A stretch of DNA of 33,628 nucleotides, from assembly GCF_030694325.1 (NCBI RefSeq), contig NZ_JAUXYO010000182.1:1-33628 (forward strand). Direction: 5' to 3'. The notes under the pieces were generated by a model, which was not told the DNA's origin, did not search any database, and saw only the letters and a list, made by a program, of their open reading frames with translations. This document shows, piece by piece, positions 1 through 8,682 of this stretch (the first letter of the stretch is position 1; every line of letters starts with the position of its first letter). A program made the position numbers and the translations under genes. This DNA comes from Allobosea sp. (lineage in GTDB: Bacteria; Pseudomonadota; Alphaproteobacteria; Rhizobiales; Beijerinckiaceae).

Positions 1-1354
1 CGCCGGCCGCCATGGCATGGCCGCCACCCTTGACCGCGAGCCCGGCCTCCACCGCCGCGCGCACGGCGCGGCCGAGATCGACGCCGGCCACCGAGCGGCC
101 CGAGCCGGTGGCGCCGCCCTCCCCGTTGAGGGCGAGCGCGAAGGCGGGCTTGCGGAAGCGCTCCTTCAGCCGCGCCGCGACCAGCCCGACGATGCCGGGA
201 TGCCAGTCCGGCGAACTCGCCAGCAGGACGGCCAGAGCGGGATCGCGCATCAGCGCGTGGTCGGCCTGCGAGATCGCCTCGATCACGGCCTGGCGCTCGA
301 TCTCCTGGCGCTCCTGGTTCAGGCGGTTGAGCTCGGCGGCTATGCTGCGCGCCTCGATCTCGTCGGCGGTCAGCAGGAGGCGCGCGCCGAGGCTGGCATC
401 GCCGATGCGCCCGCCGGCATTGATGCGCGGGCCGAGCAGGAAGCCGAGATGCCAGGGCTGGACCGGCCTGTCGAGCCCGGCGACGTCCATCAGCGCCGCC
501 AGCCCCGGCCGGACGCGCCCGCGCAGGATGGCGAGGCCCTGGCGGACGAAAGCCCGGTTGAGGCCCTGCAGCGGCACGACGTCGGCGACCGTCGCCAGCG
601 CGACGAGGTCGAGCGCGGCGAGCAGATCGGGCTCGCTGCCGCGCGATACCCAGGCACCGCGGCGGCGCAGTTCGGCACGGGTCGCAACCAGCGCCAGGAA
701 GACGACGCCCGCCGCACAGAGATGGCCGAGCCCCGAGAGATCGTCCTGCCGATTGGGATTGACCAGCGCCTCAACCTCCGGGAGCCGCTCAGGCGCCTGG
801 TGATGGTCGAGCACGACGACGTCGAGGCCGAGCCGCCTCGCCTCCGCCAGCGGTTCATGGCTGGTGGTGCCGCAATCGACCGTGACCAGCAGCGTCGCCC
901 CCTCGGCCGCCAGTTGCCGGATCGCCTCGCTGTTGGGGCCGTAGCCCTCGATCAGCCGGTCGGGGATGTGGATCCGCGGGCGCGCGCCTCCGGCCGTCAG
1001 GAAGCCCGCCAGCAGGGCTGCCGAGCAGGCACCGTCGACGTCGTAATCGCCGAAGATCGCGACAGGCTCGCCGCTTTCGACCGCGCGGGCGAGGCGCTCG
1101 GCGGCGGGCGCCATATCGGTCAGCGTGCCGGGATCGGGCAGCAGATCGCGCAGCTTCGGCTCGAGGAAGGATTGCGCTTCGCGGGGCTCGACCCCGCGCC
1201 CGGCGAGAAGCCGCGCCAGAATGTCGGGAATGCCCTCGACCTGCGCCAGCGCCTCGGCCCGGCCGAGGCCGGCGGCATCGAGCCGGTCGCGCCAGGGCCG
1301 GCCCAGCGCGGAGCGGGTGACGCCGAGAAAGGCACGCGGGGGAATGAGACTCAT
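1..1354 (-). CDS. recJ: Single-stranded-DNA-specific exonuclease RecJ (C-terminus outside window)
   Basis: RecJ degrades single-stranded DNA 5'->3' in recombination and mismatch repair. The frame is open from the ATG at 1354 (complement) to the left edge, giving 451 codons; the rest lies outside. The DHH-family phosphoesterase motifs are visible: DYDVDG at residues 103-108, the signature D183-H184-H185 in VVLDHH, and the DHHA1 glycine-rich motif GGGHAMAAG at the last codons of the window. All expected metal-binding motifs of this part are intact. It lies downstream of glpX on the same strand, but a strong terminator (1427-1452) separates them, so it probably has its own promoter in the roughly 70 bp between. 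The order alaC-hom-glpX-recJ is common in Hyphomicrobiales (known context). No Shine-Dalgarno sequence stands out before the start. Confidence 0.95.
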   Translation of the reverse strand, partial: MSLIPPRAFLGVTRSALGRPWRDRLDAAGLGRAEALAQVEGIPDILARLLAGRGVEPREAQSFLEPKLRDLLPDPGTLTDMAPAAERLARAVESGEPVAIFGDYDVDGACSAALLAGFLTAGGARPRIHIPDRLIEGYGPNSEAIRQLAAEGATLLVTVDCGTTSHEPLAEARRLGLDVVVLDHHQAPERLPEVEALVNPNRQDDLSGLGHLCAAGVVFLALVATRAELRRRGAWVSRGSEPDLLAALDLVALATVADVVPLQGLNRAFVRQGLAILRGRVRPGLAALMDVAGLDRPVQPWHLGFLLGPRINAGGRIGDASLGARLLLTADEIEARSIAAELNRLNQERQEIERQAVIEAISQADHALMRDPALAVLLASSPDWHPGIVGLVAARLKERFRKPAFALALNGEGGATGSGRSVAGVDLGRAVRAAVEAGLAVKGGGHAMAAG

Positions 1355-1426
1355 GGGCGCAGGGCGTCGCGCAGGCAGGCGCGTTCGTCAACCGTCGCCA
1401 AGGCGGCCGCGGGCTTCCCAAAAGCA

Positions 1427-1452
1427 GAACGGCCGGGCGAGCCCGGCCGTTC
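1427..1452 (-). terminator. Rho-independent terminator after glpX
   Basis: A perfect 12-bp inverted repeat (GAACGGCCGGGC and its complement) with a 2-nt spacer. On the minus strand it is followed within three bases by a short T run (CTTTTGG). It lies 27 bp beyond the glpX stop and would end the hom-glpX transcript before recJ. Confidence 0.8.
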
Positions 1453-1479
1453 GATCGACGATAGGGTATGGCTTCCGCC

Positions 1480-2478
1480 TCAATCCAGCTTGAACTTGCC
1501 GAAGTCGCGGTGCTCGCCATGGATGCGGCGGACCGTGCCGGTGATCGAGCGATAGACGATCGTCTCCGTCTCGATCACGTCCTTGCCGAACCTCACGCCC
1601 TTGAGCATGCCGCCATTGGTGACGCCGGTGGCGCAGACGATGGTGTCGCCCGACGCCATCTCCTCCATGCTGTACTTCTTGTTGGGGTCGGTGACGCCCA
1701 TGGTGAGGGCACGGGCGCGCTTCTCCTCGGTGTCGAGGATCAGGCGACCCTGCATCTGGCCGCCGACGCAGCGCAGCGCGGCCGCCGCCAGCACGCCTTC
1801 CGGCGCGCCACCGATGCCGAGATAGAGGTCGATGCCGGTCTTGTGCGGCTCGGTGCAGTAGATCACGCCGGCGACGTCGCCATCGGTGATCAGGCGGATC
1901 GAGCAGCCGGTCTTGCGAACCTCCTCGATCAGCTTGGCATGGCGCGGGCGGTCCATGATCAGCGTCGAGATCTCGCTCGGCTTGACGCCCTTGGCCTTGG
2001 CGAGCGCATGGATGTTGTCGGTCGGCGAGGCGTCGAGATCGACGACGCCGCGGGCATAGCCGGGGCCGATGGCGATCTTGTCCATATAGACGTCGGGGGC
2101 GTTGAGCAGCTTGCCGGCTTCCGCCATCGCCATCACGGCGATCGAATCGGGCATGTCCTTGGCGCAGAGGGTGGTGCCCTCGAGCGGATCGACGGCGATG
2201 TGGACCTTCGGCCCCTGGCGGGTGCCGACCTTCTCGCCGATGAAGAGCATCGGCGCCTCGTCGCGCTCGCCCTCGCCGATGACGATCTCGCCATCGATCG
2301 GCAGGCGGTTCAGTTCGCGGCGCATGGCGTCGACCGCCGCCTGGTCCGCCGCCTTCTCATTGCCATGGCCGCGCAGCCGAGCCGCCGAGACCGCCGCGCG
2401 CTCGGTGACGCGGACCAGCTCCATCGAGAGATAGCGCTCGATGATCTGGGAGGAGGAAATGCGGAGATCGTCGGACAT
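1480..2478 (-). CDS. glpX: Class II fructose-1,6-bisphosphatase GlpX
   Basis: Hydrolyses fructose-1,6-bisphosphate to fructose-6-phosphate in gluconeogenesis. The product is 332 residues, the usual GlpX length. Key motifs are IGEGERDEAPML at residues 67-78 and the metal/phosphate-binding VDPLEGTT at 96-103. The ATG at 2478 was chosen over the in-frame start at 2520 because AAAGGGAA sits six bases before it and family members begin near this point. It follows hom by 63 bp on the same strand, so the two are probably co-transcribed, ending at the terminator at 1427-1452. Some GlpX enzymes also have sedoheptulose-bisphosphatase activity; the sequence does not show whether this one does. Confidence 0.95.
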   Translation of the reverse strand: MSDDLRISSSQIIERYLSMELVRVTERAAVSAARLRGHGNEKAADQAAVDAMRRELNRLPIDGEIVIGEGERDEAPMLFIGEKVGTRQGPKVHIAVDPLEGTTLCAKDMPDSIAVMAMAEAGKLLNAPDVYMDKIAIGPGYARGVVDLDASPTDNIHALAKAKGVKPSEISTLIMDRPRHAKLIEEVRKTGCSIRLITDGDVAGVIYCTEPHKTGIDLYLGIGGAPEGVLAAAALRCVGGQMQGRLILDTEEKRARALTMGVTDPNKKYSMEEMASGDTIVCATGVTNGGMLKGVRFGKDVIETETIVYRSITGTVRRIHGEHRDFGKFKLD

Positions 2479-2541
2479 GAGCGGTTCCCTTTGGTTTTGC
2501 GAGCGAAGGCGGGCAGTCACGGCGATGACAACGCCTGAAGC

Positions 2542-3888
2542 CTACTCCCGTTCGATCCGGATGACTTGCGGCGGTTCGGCGATATGGCCATCGGCGGAGA
2601 CCTGCTCCAGGGCGGAGCGGATGGCGGCTTCACTCGTGGCGTAGGTGATGAGAACGACCGGAACGGGCGTACCCGAGCGCCCCGCCGGGTCCTGCGCCGC
2701 GGCGGCGGCCGAGCGGCGCTGCACGATGCTCTCCAGCGAGATGTCGGCCTGAGCCATGCGGGTGGCGATGCCGGCGGCCGCGCCGGGACGGTCGACCACC
2801 GAGAGGCGGACATAATAGCCGCCCTCGTGGCGCTGCATCGGCGTGCGCGCCGCGGTCTCGAGGCGTGCGACCGGCAGGCCGAAGGGCAGGCCCGCCGTGC
2901 CGCGCGCGATGTCGGCGATGTCCGCTACGACCGCGGAGGCCGTCGGGTCGCCACCGGCGCCGGGGCCGACGAGAGTGAGTTCGCGCACGGCGTCGGCGTC
3001 GACCGTAACGGCGTTGAGGACGCCCATCACCTGCGCGATGGCCGAGGATTTCGGCACCATGGTCGGATGGACGCGCTGCTCGATGCCGGCCTTTGTCCGC
3101 TCGGCGACGCCGAGCAGCTTGATCCGGTAGCCGAGCTCGTCGGCCATCTTCAGGTCGAGCGGAGTGATCGAGGAAATGCCTTCGACATGAATCGCTTCGG
3201 CGTCGATCTTCGTGCCGAAGGCGAGGCTGGTGAGGATGGCGAGCTTGTGGGCAGTGTCGTAGCCTTCGACATCGAAGATCGGGTCGGCCTCGGCATAGCC
3301 CAGGCGCTGCGCGTCCTTCAGGCAGGCCTCGAAGGTCAGGCCCACCATCTCCATGCGCGAGAGGATGGAGTTGCAGGTGCCGTTGAGGATGCCATAGAGC
3401 CGCGTCACGCTGTTGCCGGCCAGCGCCTCGCGCAGCGTCTTGACGATGGGAATGCCACCAGCCGAGGAGGCCTCGAAGGCGAGCGCGACGCCCCTCTCCT
3501 CCGCCAGCGCGGCGAGCGCGACGCCGTGATGGGCGAGCAGCGCCGTGTTGGCGGTGACGACCGATTTGCCGGCCGAGAGCGCCGCCTCGACGGCGGCCTT
3601 GGCCGGTCCGTCCGAGCCACCGACCAGTTCGACGAGGCAGTCGATCTCAGGCGAGCGCGCGAGTTCCACCGGATCGTCGAACCAGGTCAGCCCGCCGAGA
3701 TCGACGCCGCGATCACGGGTCCTGTCGCGGGCGCTGACGGCGGTGACGCGGATGGCGCGGCCGCAGCGCTCGCTCAGCGCATTCTCCTGCCGGCGCAGGA
3801 TGCGCAGCACCGAGGCGCCGACGGTTCCGACCCCGGCAAGGCCGATGCGGAGGGGGGTGGCGGCGGGTTTGGCGGAGGCGCTGGTCAT
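2542..3888 (-). CDS. hom: Homoserine dehydrogenase
   Basis: Reduces aspartate semialdehyde to homoserine with NAD(P)H, the branch point toward threonine and methionine. The 448-residue product has an N-terminal Rossmann fold with GLAGVGTVG at residues 16-24, the catalytic-domain segments GILNGTCN and AEADPxxDVxGxDxAxK, and a C-terminal ACT domain (about 365-445, with RLSVVDRPG) that usually gives feedback inhibition by threonine. The ATG at 3888 is preferred to an upstream in-frame TTG at 3924, because the motif-bearing N-terminus starts here and the extension is low-complexity; neither has a good ribosome site. Its position downstream of the AlaC-type aminotransferase and upstream of glpX is typical for the order. 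Confidence 0.95.
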   Translation of the reverse strand: MTSASAKPAATPLRIGLAGVGTVGASVLRILRRQENALSERCGRAIRVTAVSARDRTRDRGVDLGGLTWFDDPVELARSPEIDCLVELVGGSDGPAKAAVEAALSAGKSVVTANTALLAHHGVALAALAEERGVALAFEASSAGGIPIVKTLREALAGNSVTRLYGILNGTCNSILSRMEMVGLTFEACLKDAQRLGYAEADPIFDVEGYDTAHKLAILTSLAFGTKIDAEAIHVEGISSITPLDLKMADELGYRIKLLGVAERTKAGIEQRVHPTMVPKSSAIAQVMGVLNAVTVDADAVRELTLVGPGAGGDPTASAVVADIADIARGTAGLPFGLPVARLETAARTPMQRHEGGYYVRLSVVDRPGAAAGIATRMAQADISLESIVQRRSAAAAAQDPAGRSGTPVPVVLITYATSEAAIRSALEQVSADGHIAEPPQVIRIERE

Positions 3889-3945
3889 GGCGGCGGCGTC
3901 GCATGAGGGGCGCGTGCGAGTCAACGGCGAAGCCTCGACTCGCGC

Positions 3946-4377
3946 TCAGCCAAAGCGACAGACGACCTCGGCCGCCAGCCGCCGTAGCTTGCCCTCGCCG
4001 TAGGTCATGTGGACGCGCAACAGATTGGTGCCGAAGGCGGTGATCTTGATGGTGCGCAGCGCCTCGAGCGTGTCGCCGGTCCAGGTCGTCGCGTTCTCGT
4101 TGACGGGCGTCCAGAACCAGGGCTTCGGCGGCTCGATCACCGCCTCGGCAAGAATTTTCTCCGCCGCCGCCTGCTCGATTCCGGCCGGGAGATGGCGGGC
4201 GACGACCTCGGTCGCGTCACGGCCGCATTCGCGCGCCGTCGTCGCCGCGAGAACGTCGGCGATCAGCGGCGAATTCGTCTGCGGCACGCGCCCGCGCGAA
4301 AAATCATAGGTGCTGACGAGGCAGACCAGCGCGAACAGGATGACGCCCGCGGCTAGCAAACGGCCTTTGCTGATCAT
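3946..4377 (-). CDS. Small secreted or membrane-anchored protein, unknown function
   Basis: I do not recognise a family. From the ATG at 4377 the protein has 143 residues: a short basic N-terminus (MISKGR), one hydrophobic segment of about 18 residues (signal peptide or single anchor), then a soluble domain with one near-N-terminal cysteine (ARECGRD) and one near the end (VVCRFG), which could form a disulfide. An in-frame ATG at 4395 is an equal alternative. Longer forms up to 4533 are unlikely because they read into a palindromic repeat (4460-4575). The gene sits between alaC and hom, 57 bp before hom, and could be co-transcribed. Export is inferred from the hydrophobic segment only. Confidence 0.6.
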   Translation of the reverse strand: MISKGRLLAAGVILFALVCLVSTYDFSRGRVPQTNSPLIADVLAATTARECGRDATEVVARHLPAGIEQAAAEKILAEAVIEPPKPWFWTPVNENATTWTGDTLEALRTIKITAFGTNLLRVHMTYGEGKLRRLAAEVVCRFG

Positions 4378-4459
4378 CGCGCGTGGAAGCCCCATCCCGG
4401 ACGGGATCGTCCGTGCCGACGGGTTCCCATGTTTCGGGGTCGGGGTCCAGTCTCCCGAG

Positions 4460-4575
4460 CCCTCATCCTGAGGAGCCGCGGAACGCGGCGTCTCGAAGGA
4501 TGGTCCAGTTGGTTCGGGAGCCTCCTGGAGCATCCTTCGAGACGCGCTCCTGAGGAGCGGTCCTCAGGATGAGGG
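4460..4575. repeat. Palindromic intergenic repeat, type A, copy 1
   Basis: The ends are inverted copies (CCCTCATCCTGAGGA ... TCCTCAGGATGAGGG), with internal inverted segments (GTCTCGAAGGATG ... CATCCTTCGAGAC) and a central GAGCCTCCTGG. A second copy at 15122-15237 has the same outer ends, inner arms and centre but a different spacer. It lies just past the alaC stop and could fold as a long hairpin in either transcript. Confidence 0.85.
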
Positions 4576-4600
4576 ATGAACTCGAGGCCAGCCAGGCCCC

Positions 4601-5821
4601 CTACCCCGCCTTCGGCATCTGGATGACGTTGTGAAGCCGCTCGTCGGCCGTCTTCAGGAAGCGGCCGACATTGCGGGCGGCCTGGCGGATGCGCTGCTCG
4701 TTCTCGACGATGGCGATGCGGACATAGTCGTCGCCATGCTCGCCGAAGCCGATGCCCGGCGCGACCGCGACCTCGGCCTTCTCGATCAGCAGCTTCGAGA
4801 ACTCCAGCGAGCCGAGATGGCGGAACTTCTCGGGGATCGGCACCCAGGCGAACATCGAGGCTGCCGGCGCCGGGAACTCCCAGCCGGCCTTGCCGAAGCT
4901 CTCGACCAGCGCGTCGCGGCGCTTGCGATAGATCTCGCGCATCTCGCGGATGCAGTCGTCGGGGCCGTTGAGGGCGGCAGCGGCTGCGACCTGAATCGGC
5001 GTATAGGCGCCGTAGTCGAGATAGGACTTCACCCGGGCGAGCGCCGCCAGCAGCCGCTCGTTGCCGACCGCGAAGCCCATGCGCCAGCCGGCCATCGAGA
5101 AGGTCTTGGACATCGAGGTGAACTCGACGGTGACGTCCATCGCTCCCGGCACCTGCAGCATCGAGGGCGGCGGGTCGTTCTCGTCGAAATAGACCTCGGC
5201 ATAGGCGAGGTCCGAGAGCAGGATCAGCTCATGCTTCTTCGCGAAGGCGACGAGGTCCCGGTAGAAATCCAGCGAGGCGGTGTAGGCGGTCGGGTTGGCC
5301 GGATAACAGGTGACGAGCGCGATCGGCTTGGGCACCGAATGGATCATCGCCCGCTCCAGCGCCGGGAAGAAGGCCGGCGTCGGCTCGGCCGGTACGGAGC
5401 GGATGACGCCGCCCGCCATGAGGAAGCCGAAGGCGTGGATCGGGTAGCTCGGATTGGGCACCAGCACGACGTCGCCCGGGCCCGTGATGGCCTGCGCCAT
5501 GTTGGCGAAGCCCTCCTTGGAGCCCAGCGTCGCCACGACCTGGGTGTCGGGGTTCAGCTTCACGCCGAAGCGGCGATCGTAATAATGCGCCTGGGCCCGA
5601 CGCAGCCCGCCGATGCCCTTGGAGGCCGAATAGCGGTCGGTGCGCGGCTTGCCGGCGGTCTCGAGCAGCTTCTCGATGACATGCTTGGGCGCCGGCAGAT
5701 CGGGATTGCCCATGCCGAGATCGACGATGTCGACGCCCTTGGCGCGCTCGGCCGCCTTGATCTTGTTAACCTGTTCGAAAACATAGGGCGGCAGGCGCTT
5801 GATGCGGTGAAAATCGGCCAT
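4601..5821 (-). CDS. alaC: AlaC-type class I/II aminotransferase
   Basis: PLP-dependent transaminase of fold type I. In Escherichia coli the AlaC homologue makes alanine from pyruvate and glutamate; Hyphomicrobiales homologues are also annotated as LL-diaminopimelate aminotransferase, so the substrate is not certain. The product is 406 residues. The PLP lysine is K239 in TSMSKTFSMAGWR, with NPxNPT-like CYPANPTAY at 172-180 and SDLAYAEVYFD at 203-213. The ATG at 5821 is supported by AAGGAA nine bases upstream and by the family-typical N-terminus; the frame extends to 5977 but without similarity. Its position at the head of the hom/glpX cluster fits amino-acid metabolism. Confidence 0.9.
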   Translation of the reverse strand: MADFHRIKRLPPYVFEQVNKIKAAERAKGVDIVDLGMGNPDLPAPKHVIEKLLETAGKPRTDRYSASKGIGGLRRAQAHYYDRRFGVKLNPDTQVVATLGSKEGFANMAQAITGPGDVVLVPNPSYPIHAFGFLMAGGVIRSVPAEPTPAFFPALERAMIHSVPKPIALVTCYPANPTAYTASLDFYRDLVAFAKKHELILLSDLAYAEVYFDENDPPPSMLQVPGAMDVTVEFTSMSKTFSMAGWRMGFAVGNERLLAALARVKSYLDYGAYTPIQVAAAAALNGPDDCIREMREIYRKRRDALVESFGKAGWEFPAPAASMFAWVPIPEKFRHLGSLEFSKLLIEKAEVAVAPGIGFGEHGDDYVRIAIVENEQRIRQAARNVGRFLKTADERLHNVIQMPKAG

Positions 5822-6032
5822 TCGAACAGTTCCTTCGCCGGGCTGGCCGGCGTCCTTGTCTCCAGGAGCGCGTGCGGCAACACTCCAAAGGTGCCGCGGC
5901 CTTCCCCTGCAATTCAGATCGTTGCGCGCAGCGCGCTTCCGGCCGCATCTTTGGTCACGGGCAGACAAAAAACGCAAGATTCAATCGCAACCGAACCCGC
6001 GCCGGGCGTAGCGAGGCCTCGATCGGCGGGCT

Positions 6033-6488
6033 TCAGTTGGTGGGCAGCACCGCCGGCTTGGGGGCGGGCGTGGAGCCCAGCGTTTTCGCCATGGTGCCGG
6101 CAGCCTCGTTTGCGGTGCGCTTGGCTTCGAGTTCGGCCTCAATCTTCTTGAACTCGGCTCGAGGCTTGCACTCCTCGTTCGGCCTGCGGCCATCGGGCCT
6201 GTAGGAAAAATGCGCAGCCTGCCCGGCGGGAACGAAGGGCGGCGGGGCCGGCGCATCGCCCTGGCAGAGAGGGTTCACCGGCAAGGTCGTGCCGATCGGA
6301 ATGTAGCTCACATCGGCCGGGCGGGTTTCGCGCACGAAGGGCTTGGGCTCGGCCGCGGTGGTTGCCATCCCGGCTGCTTCCGCGACGCTCTTGCCGGCCT
6401 CGCCCGCGCAGCCCGCCGCGGCGACCGCCAGGCCCGCCACGATCAGGAGCGGCAGGAGCGGCGTGGACTGGAGTCGGGCTTGCGGCAT
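6033..6488 (-). CDS. Small putative lipoprotein, unknown function
   Basis: A 151-residue protein with a typical lipoprotein signal: a hydrophobic stretch (about residues 10-25) ending in VAAAGC, so the lipidated cysteine would be C27. The mature part is rich in proline, alanine and charged residues, contains two further cysteines (PLCQGD, EECKPR) and a short charged helix-like stretch (FKKIEAELEAKR), and has no enzyme motif that I recognise. It stands alone, transcribed divergently from phaC with 118 bp between the starts. A candidate promoter lies at 6518-6546. The lipoprotein assignment rests on the lipobox; function is unknown. Confidence 0.7.
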   Translation of the reverse strand: MPQARLQSTPLLPLLIVAGLAVAAAGCAGEAGKSVAEAAGMATTAAEPKPFVRETRPADVSYIPIGTTLPVNPLCQGDAPAPPPFVPAGQAAHFSYRPDGRRPNEECKPRAEFKKIEAELEAKRTANEAAGTMAKTLGSTPAPKPAVLPTN

Positions 6489-6517
6489 GGGTCGATCCGG
6501 CAGGTTACGGAATTCTT

Positions 6518-6546
6518 ATTGTAGTCGATATCCGCTACGTCCTTAA
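6518..6546 (-). promoter_or_regulatory. Candidate sigma70-type promoter for the lipoprotein gene
   Basis: On the minus strand, TTAAGG (6546-6541) and TACAAT (6523-6518) are separated by 17 bp. The -10 is good and the -35 is weak. The predicted start is near 6511, about 23 nt before the ATG at 6488. Confidence 0.35.
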
Positions 6547-6606
6547 TAGGACCAAAATGGGGAGCAGACAGCATCCCCTGAGAAGACGTGCGACGGGGAG
6601 AGCGCG

Positions 6607-8430
6607 ATGGACCGGCGAGCCGGTGAGAAGTCCGGGGCCGCGACAGGCCCGGCCGAGATGCCGGCGCCCGATCTCGACGCCTTCGCGCAGAACATGAGCC
6701 GCCTCGTCGAGGAATACGGCAAGGTCACAGCCGCCTATCTCAAGCCGATCGAGCGCGGCGAGGCCAAAGGCGGCCAGGCCGACGAAGCCAGCGAGATGGT
6801 CAAGACGCTGGGCCGCGTCGCCGAGAAATGGGTCTCCGACCCGCGCAAGATCATCGAGGCGCAGGCCTCGCTGACGGGCGATTTCCTGACCTTGTGGAGC
6901 ACGATGCTCAAGCGGGCGGGTGGCGAGGCGGCAGCGCCCGTCATCGAGCCGGACAAGCGCGATGGGCGCTTCGCCGACCCCGACTGGTCGGCCCATCCGA
7001 TGTTCGACTTCGTCAAGCAGGCCTATCTGATCGGCACGCGCTGGGCCGAATCGATGGTCGACCGCGCCGAGGATCTCGACCCCCACACCCGCGAGAAGGC
7101 GCGCTTCTATGTGAAGCAGATCGCCAGTGCGCTCTCGCCCTCCAATTTCGTCGCGACCAACCCGGAGCTGCTGCGCGAGACGCTGCAGCAAAACGGCGAG
7201 AATCTCGTGCGTGGCATGAAGATGCTGGCGGAGGACATCGAGGCCGGCCGGGGCGAACTCAAGATCCGGCAATCCGATCCCGGCGCCTTCAAGATCGGCG
7301 TCAACATCGCCTCGACGCCGGGCAAGGTCGTCTGGCGCAACGACATCATGGAGCTGATCCAGTACGCGCCCGCGACCGAGACGGCGCTGAAGCGCCCTCT
7401 CCTGATCGTGCCGCCCTGGATCAACAAGTTCTACATTCTCGATCTCAACGCCGAGAAGAGCTTCATCCGCTGGGCGGTCGCCCAGGGTCTGACCGTGTTC
7501 TGCATCTCCTGGGTCAATCCCGACGAACGCCACGCGTCCAAGGATTTCGAGAGCTACATGCGCGAGGGCGTCTTCGCGGCGCTGGACGCGATCGAGCAGG
7601 CGACGGGCGAGAAGAAGGTCAGCGCCATCGGCTACTGCGTCGGCGGCACGCTGCTGGGCGTCACGCTCGCCTATATGGCGGCGGGCGGCGACAAGCGCAT
7701 CGAGAGCGCGACCTTCTTCACCACCCAGGTCGATTTCTCGCAGGCCGGCGAATTGTCCGTCTTCGTCGACGAGGAGCAGATCCGGGCGGTCGAGGAGCAG
7801 ATGACCAAGAGCGGCTATCTCGACGGCGCGCGCATGGCGGGCGCCTTCAACATGCTGCGGCCCAACGACCTGATCTGGTCCTATGCGGTCAACAACTACC
7901 TGAAGGGCAAGGCGCCGACGCCCTTCGACCTGCTCTACTGGAACTCCGATTCGACGCGGATGCCGGCGGCGAACCACTCCTTCTACCTGCGCAACTGCTA
8001 TCTCGAGAACAAGCTCTCCAAGGGCGAGATGGTGATCGGCGGCAAGCGGCTCGATCTCGGGGCGGTGAAAATCCCGATCTACAATCTCGCCACCCGCGAG
8101 GACCATATCGCCCCGGCCCGCTCGGTCTTCACCGGCTCGCAATGCTTCGGCGGGCCGGTCGACTACATCGTCGCGGGTTCGGGGCACATCGCCGGGGTGG
8201 TCAACCCGCCCGGCAAGGTGAAGTACCAGTACTGGACCGGCGGCCCGCCGCGCGGAACCTATGAGGACTGGATCGGGGCGGCGCAGGAGCATCCGGGCTC
8301 CTGGTGGCCGCACTGGTTCTCCTGGGTCGAGGCGCAGGCGCCCAAGCGGGTGAAGGCGCGGGTGCCGGGCTCAGGCAAGCTGCCGGCGCTGGCCGATGCG
8401 CCGGGGACCTATGTGCTGAAGAAGGCCTGA
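6607..8430 (+). CDS. phaC: Class I poly(3-hydroxyalkanoate) synthase
   Basis: Polymerises (R)-3-hydroxyacyl-CoA into polyhydroxyalkanoate on the granule surface. At 607 residues it has class I length, with the N-terminal PhaC_N region followed by an alpha/beta-hydrolase core. The lipase-like box GYCVGG holds the nucleophile C344; D499 (TREDHIAP) and H527 (GSGHIAG) complete the triad at spacings like those of known class I enzymes. GGGGAG lies six bases before the ATG. The gene is monocistronic here: no phaA, phaB, phaR or phasin gene is adjacent. A palindromic element (8501-8598) follows it. Confidence 0.97.
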   Translation: MDRRAGEKSGAATGPAEMPAPDLDAFAQNMSRLVEEYGKVTAAYLKPIERGEAKGGQADEASEMVKTLGRVAEKWVSDPRKIIEAQASLTGDFLTLWSTMLKRAGGEAAAPVIEPDKRDGRFADPDWSAHPMFDFVKQAYLIGTRWAESMVDRAEDLDPHTREKARFYVKQIASALSPSNFVATNPELLRETLQQNGENLVRGMKMLAEDIEAGRGELKIRQSDPGAFKIGVNIASTPGKVVWRNDIMELIQYAPATETALKRPLLIVPPWINKFYILDLNAEKSFIRWAVAQGLTVFCISWVNPDERHASKDFESYMREGVFAALDAIEQATGEKKVSAIGYCVGGTLLGVTLAYMAAGGDKRIESATFFTTQVDFSQAGELSVFVDEEQIRAVEEQMTKSGYLDGARMAGAFNMLRPNDLIWSYAVNNYLKGKAPTPFDLLYWNSDSTRMPAANHSFYLRNCYLENKLSKGEMVIGGKRLDLGAVKIPIYNLATREDHIAPARSVFTGSQCFGGPVDYIVAGSGHIAGVVNPPGKVKYQYWTGGPPRGTYEDWIGAAQEHPGSWWPHWFSWVEAQAPKRVKARVPGSGKLPALADAPGTYVLKKA

Positions 8431-8500
8431 GCGGGCCGGCGCGAACGCGGGATCCGCCGATGGCTGATGCTCGAGCGTGCTGCGTTTCTCGCAACCACCG

Positions 8501-8598
8501 CCGTCATCCCGGGCTTGCCCCGGGATCCATCGGAGGGCTCCGGAGCCTTACGATGGATTCCGGAGCGGCGCGGTTTCGCCGCTTGTCCGGAACGACGG
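8501..8598. repeat. Palindromic intergenic repeat, type C, copy 1
   Basis: Begins CCGTCATCCCGGG and ends in a degenerate inverted copy (TCCGGAACGACGG), with an internal pair GGATCCAT / ATGGATTCC. It lies between the convergent phaC and FadL-type genes. A related element is at 17951-18055. Confidence 0.7.
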
Positions 8599-8630
8599 TC
8601 TGTTTCCGAATGAAATCAGCATGCTGCAAC

Positions 8631-8659
8631 AAAAAAGCCGGCCCGCGAGGGCCGGCTTT
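8631..8659 (-). terminator. Rho-independent terminator of the FadL-type gene
   Basis: An 11-bp perfect stem (AAAGCCGGCCC, loop 8645-8648, and its complement), followed on the minus strand by six T in total. It lies 24 bp past the outer-membrane gene's stop. On the plus strand the tail is only TTTC, so it mainly serves the minus-strand gene. Confidence 0.85.
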
Positions 8660-8682
8660 CGCGTCGGGCGCCGTGCGCCCGA

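Noticed and set aside
17-1555. 512-codon plus-strand frame over recJ
   Set aside because: Shadow of recJ, whose minus-strand frame carries DHH and DHHA1 motifs without a stop.
6535-8313. 592-codon open frame on the minus strand opposite phaC
   Set aside because: It mirrors the codons of an unmistakable PHA synthase; long antisense frames are expected in GC-rich genes, and the translation shows no family motifs.
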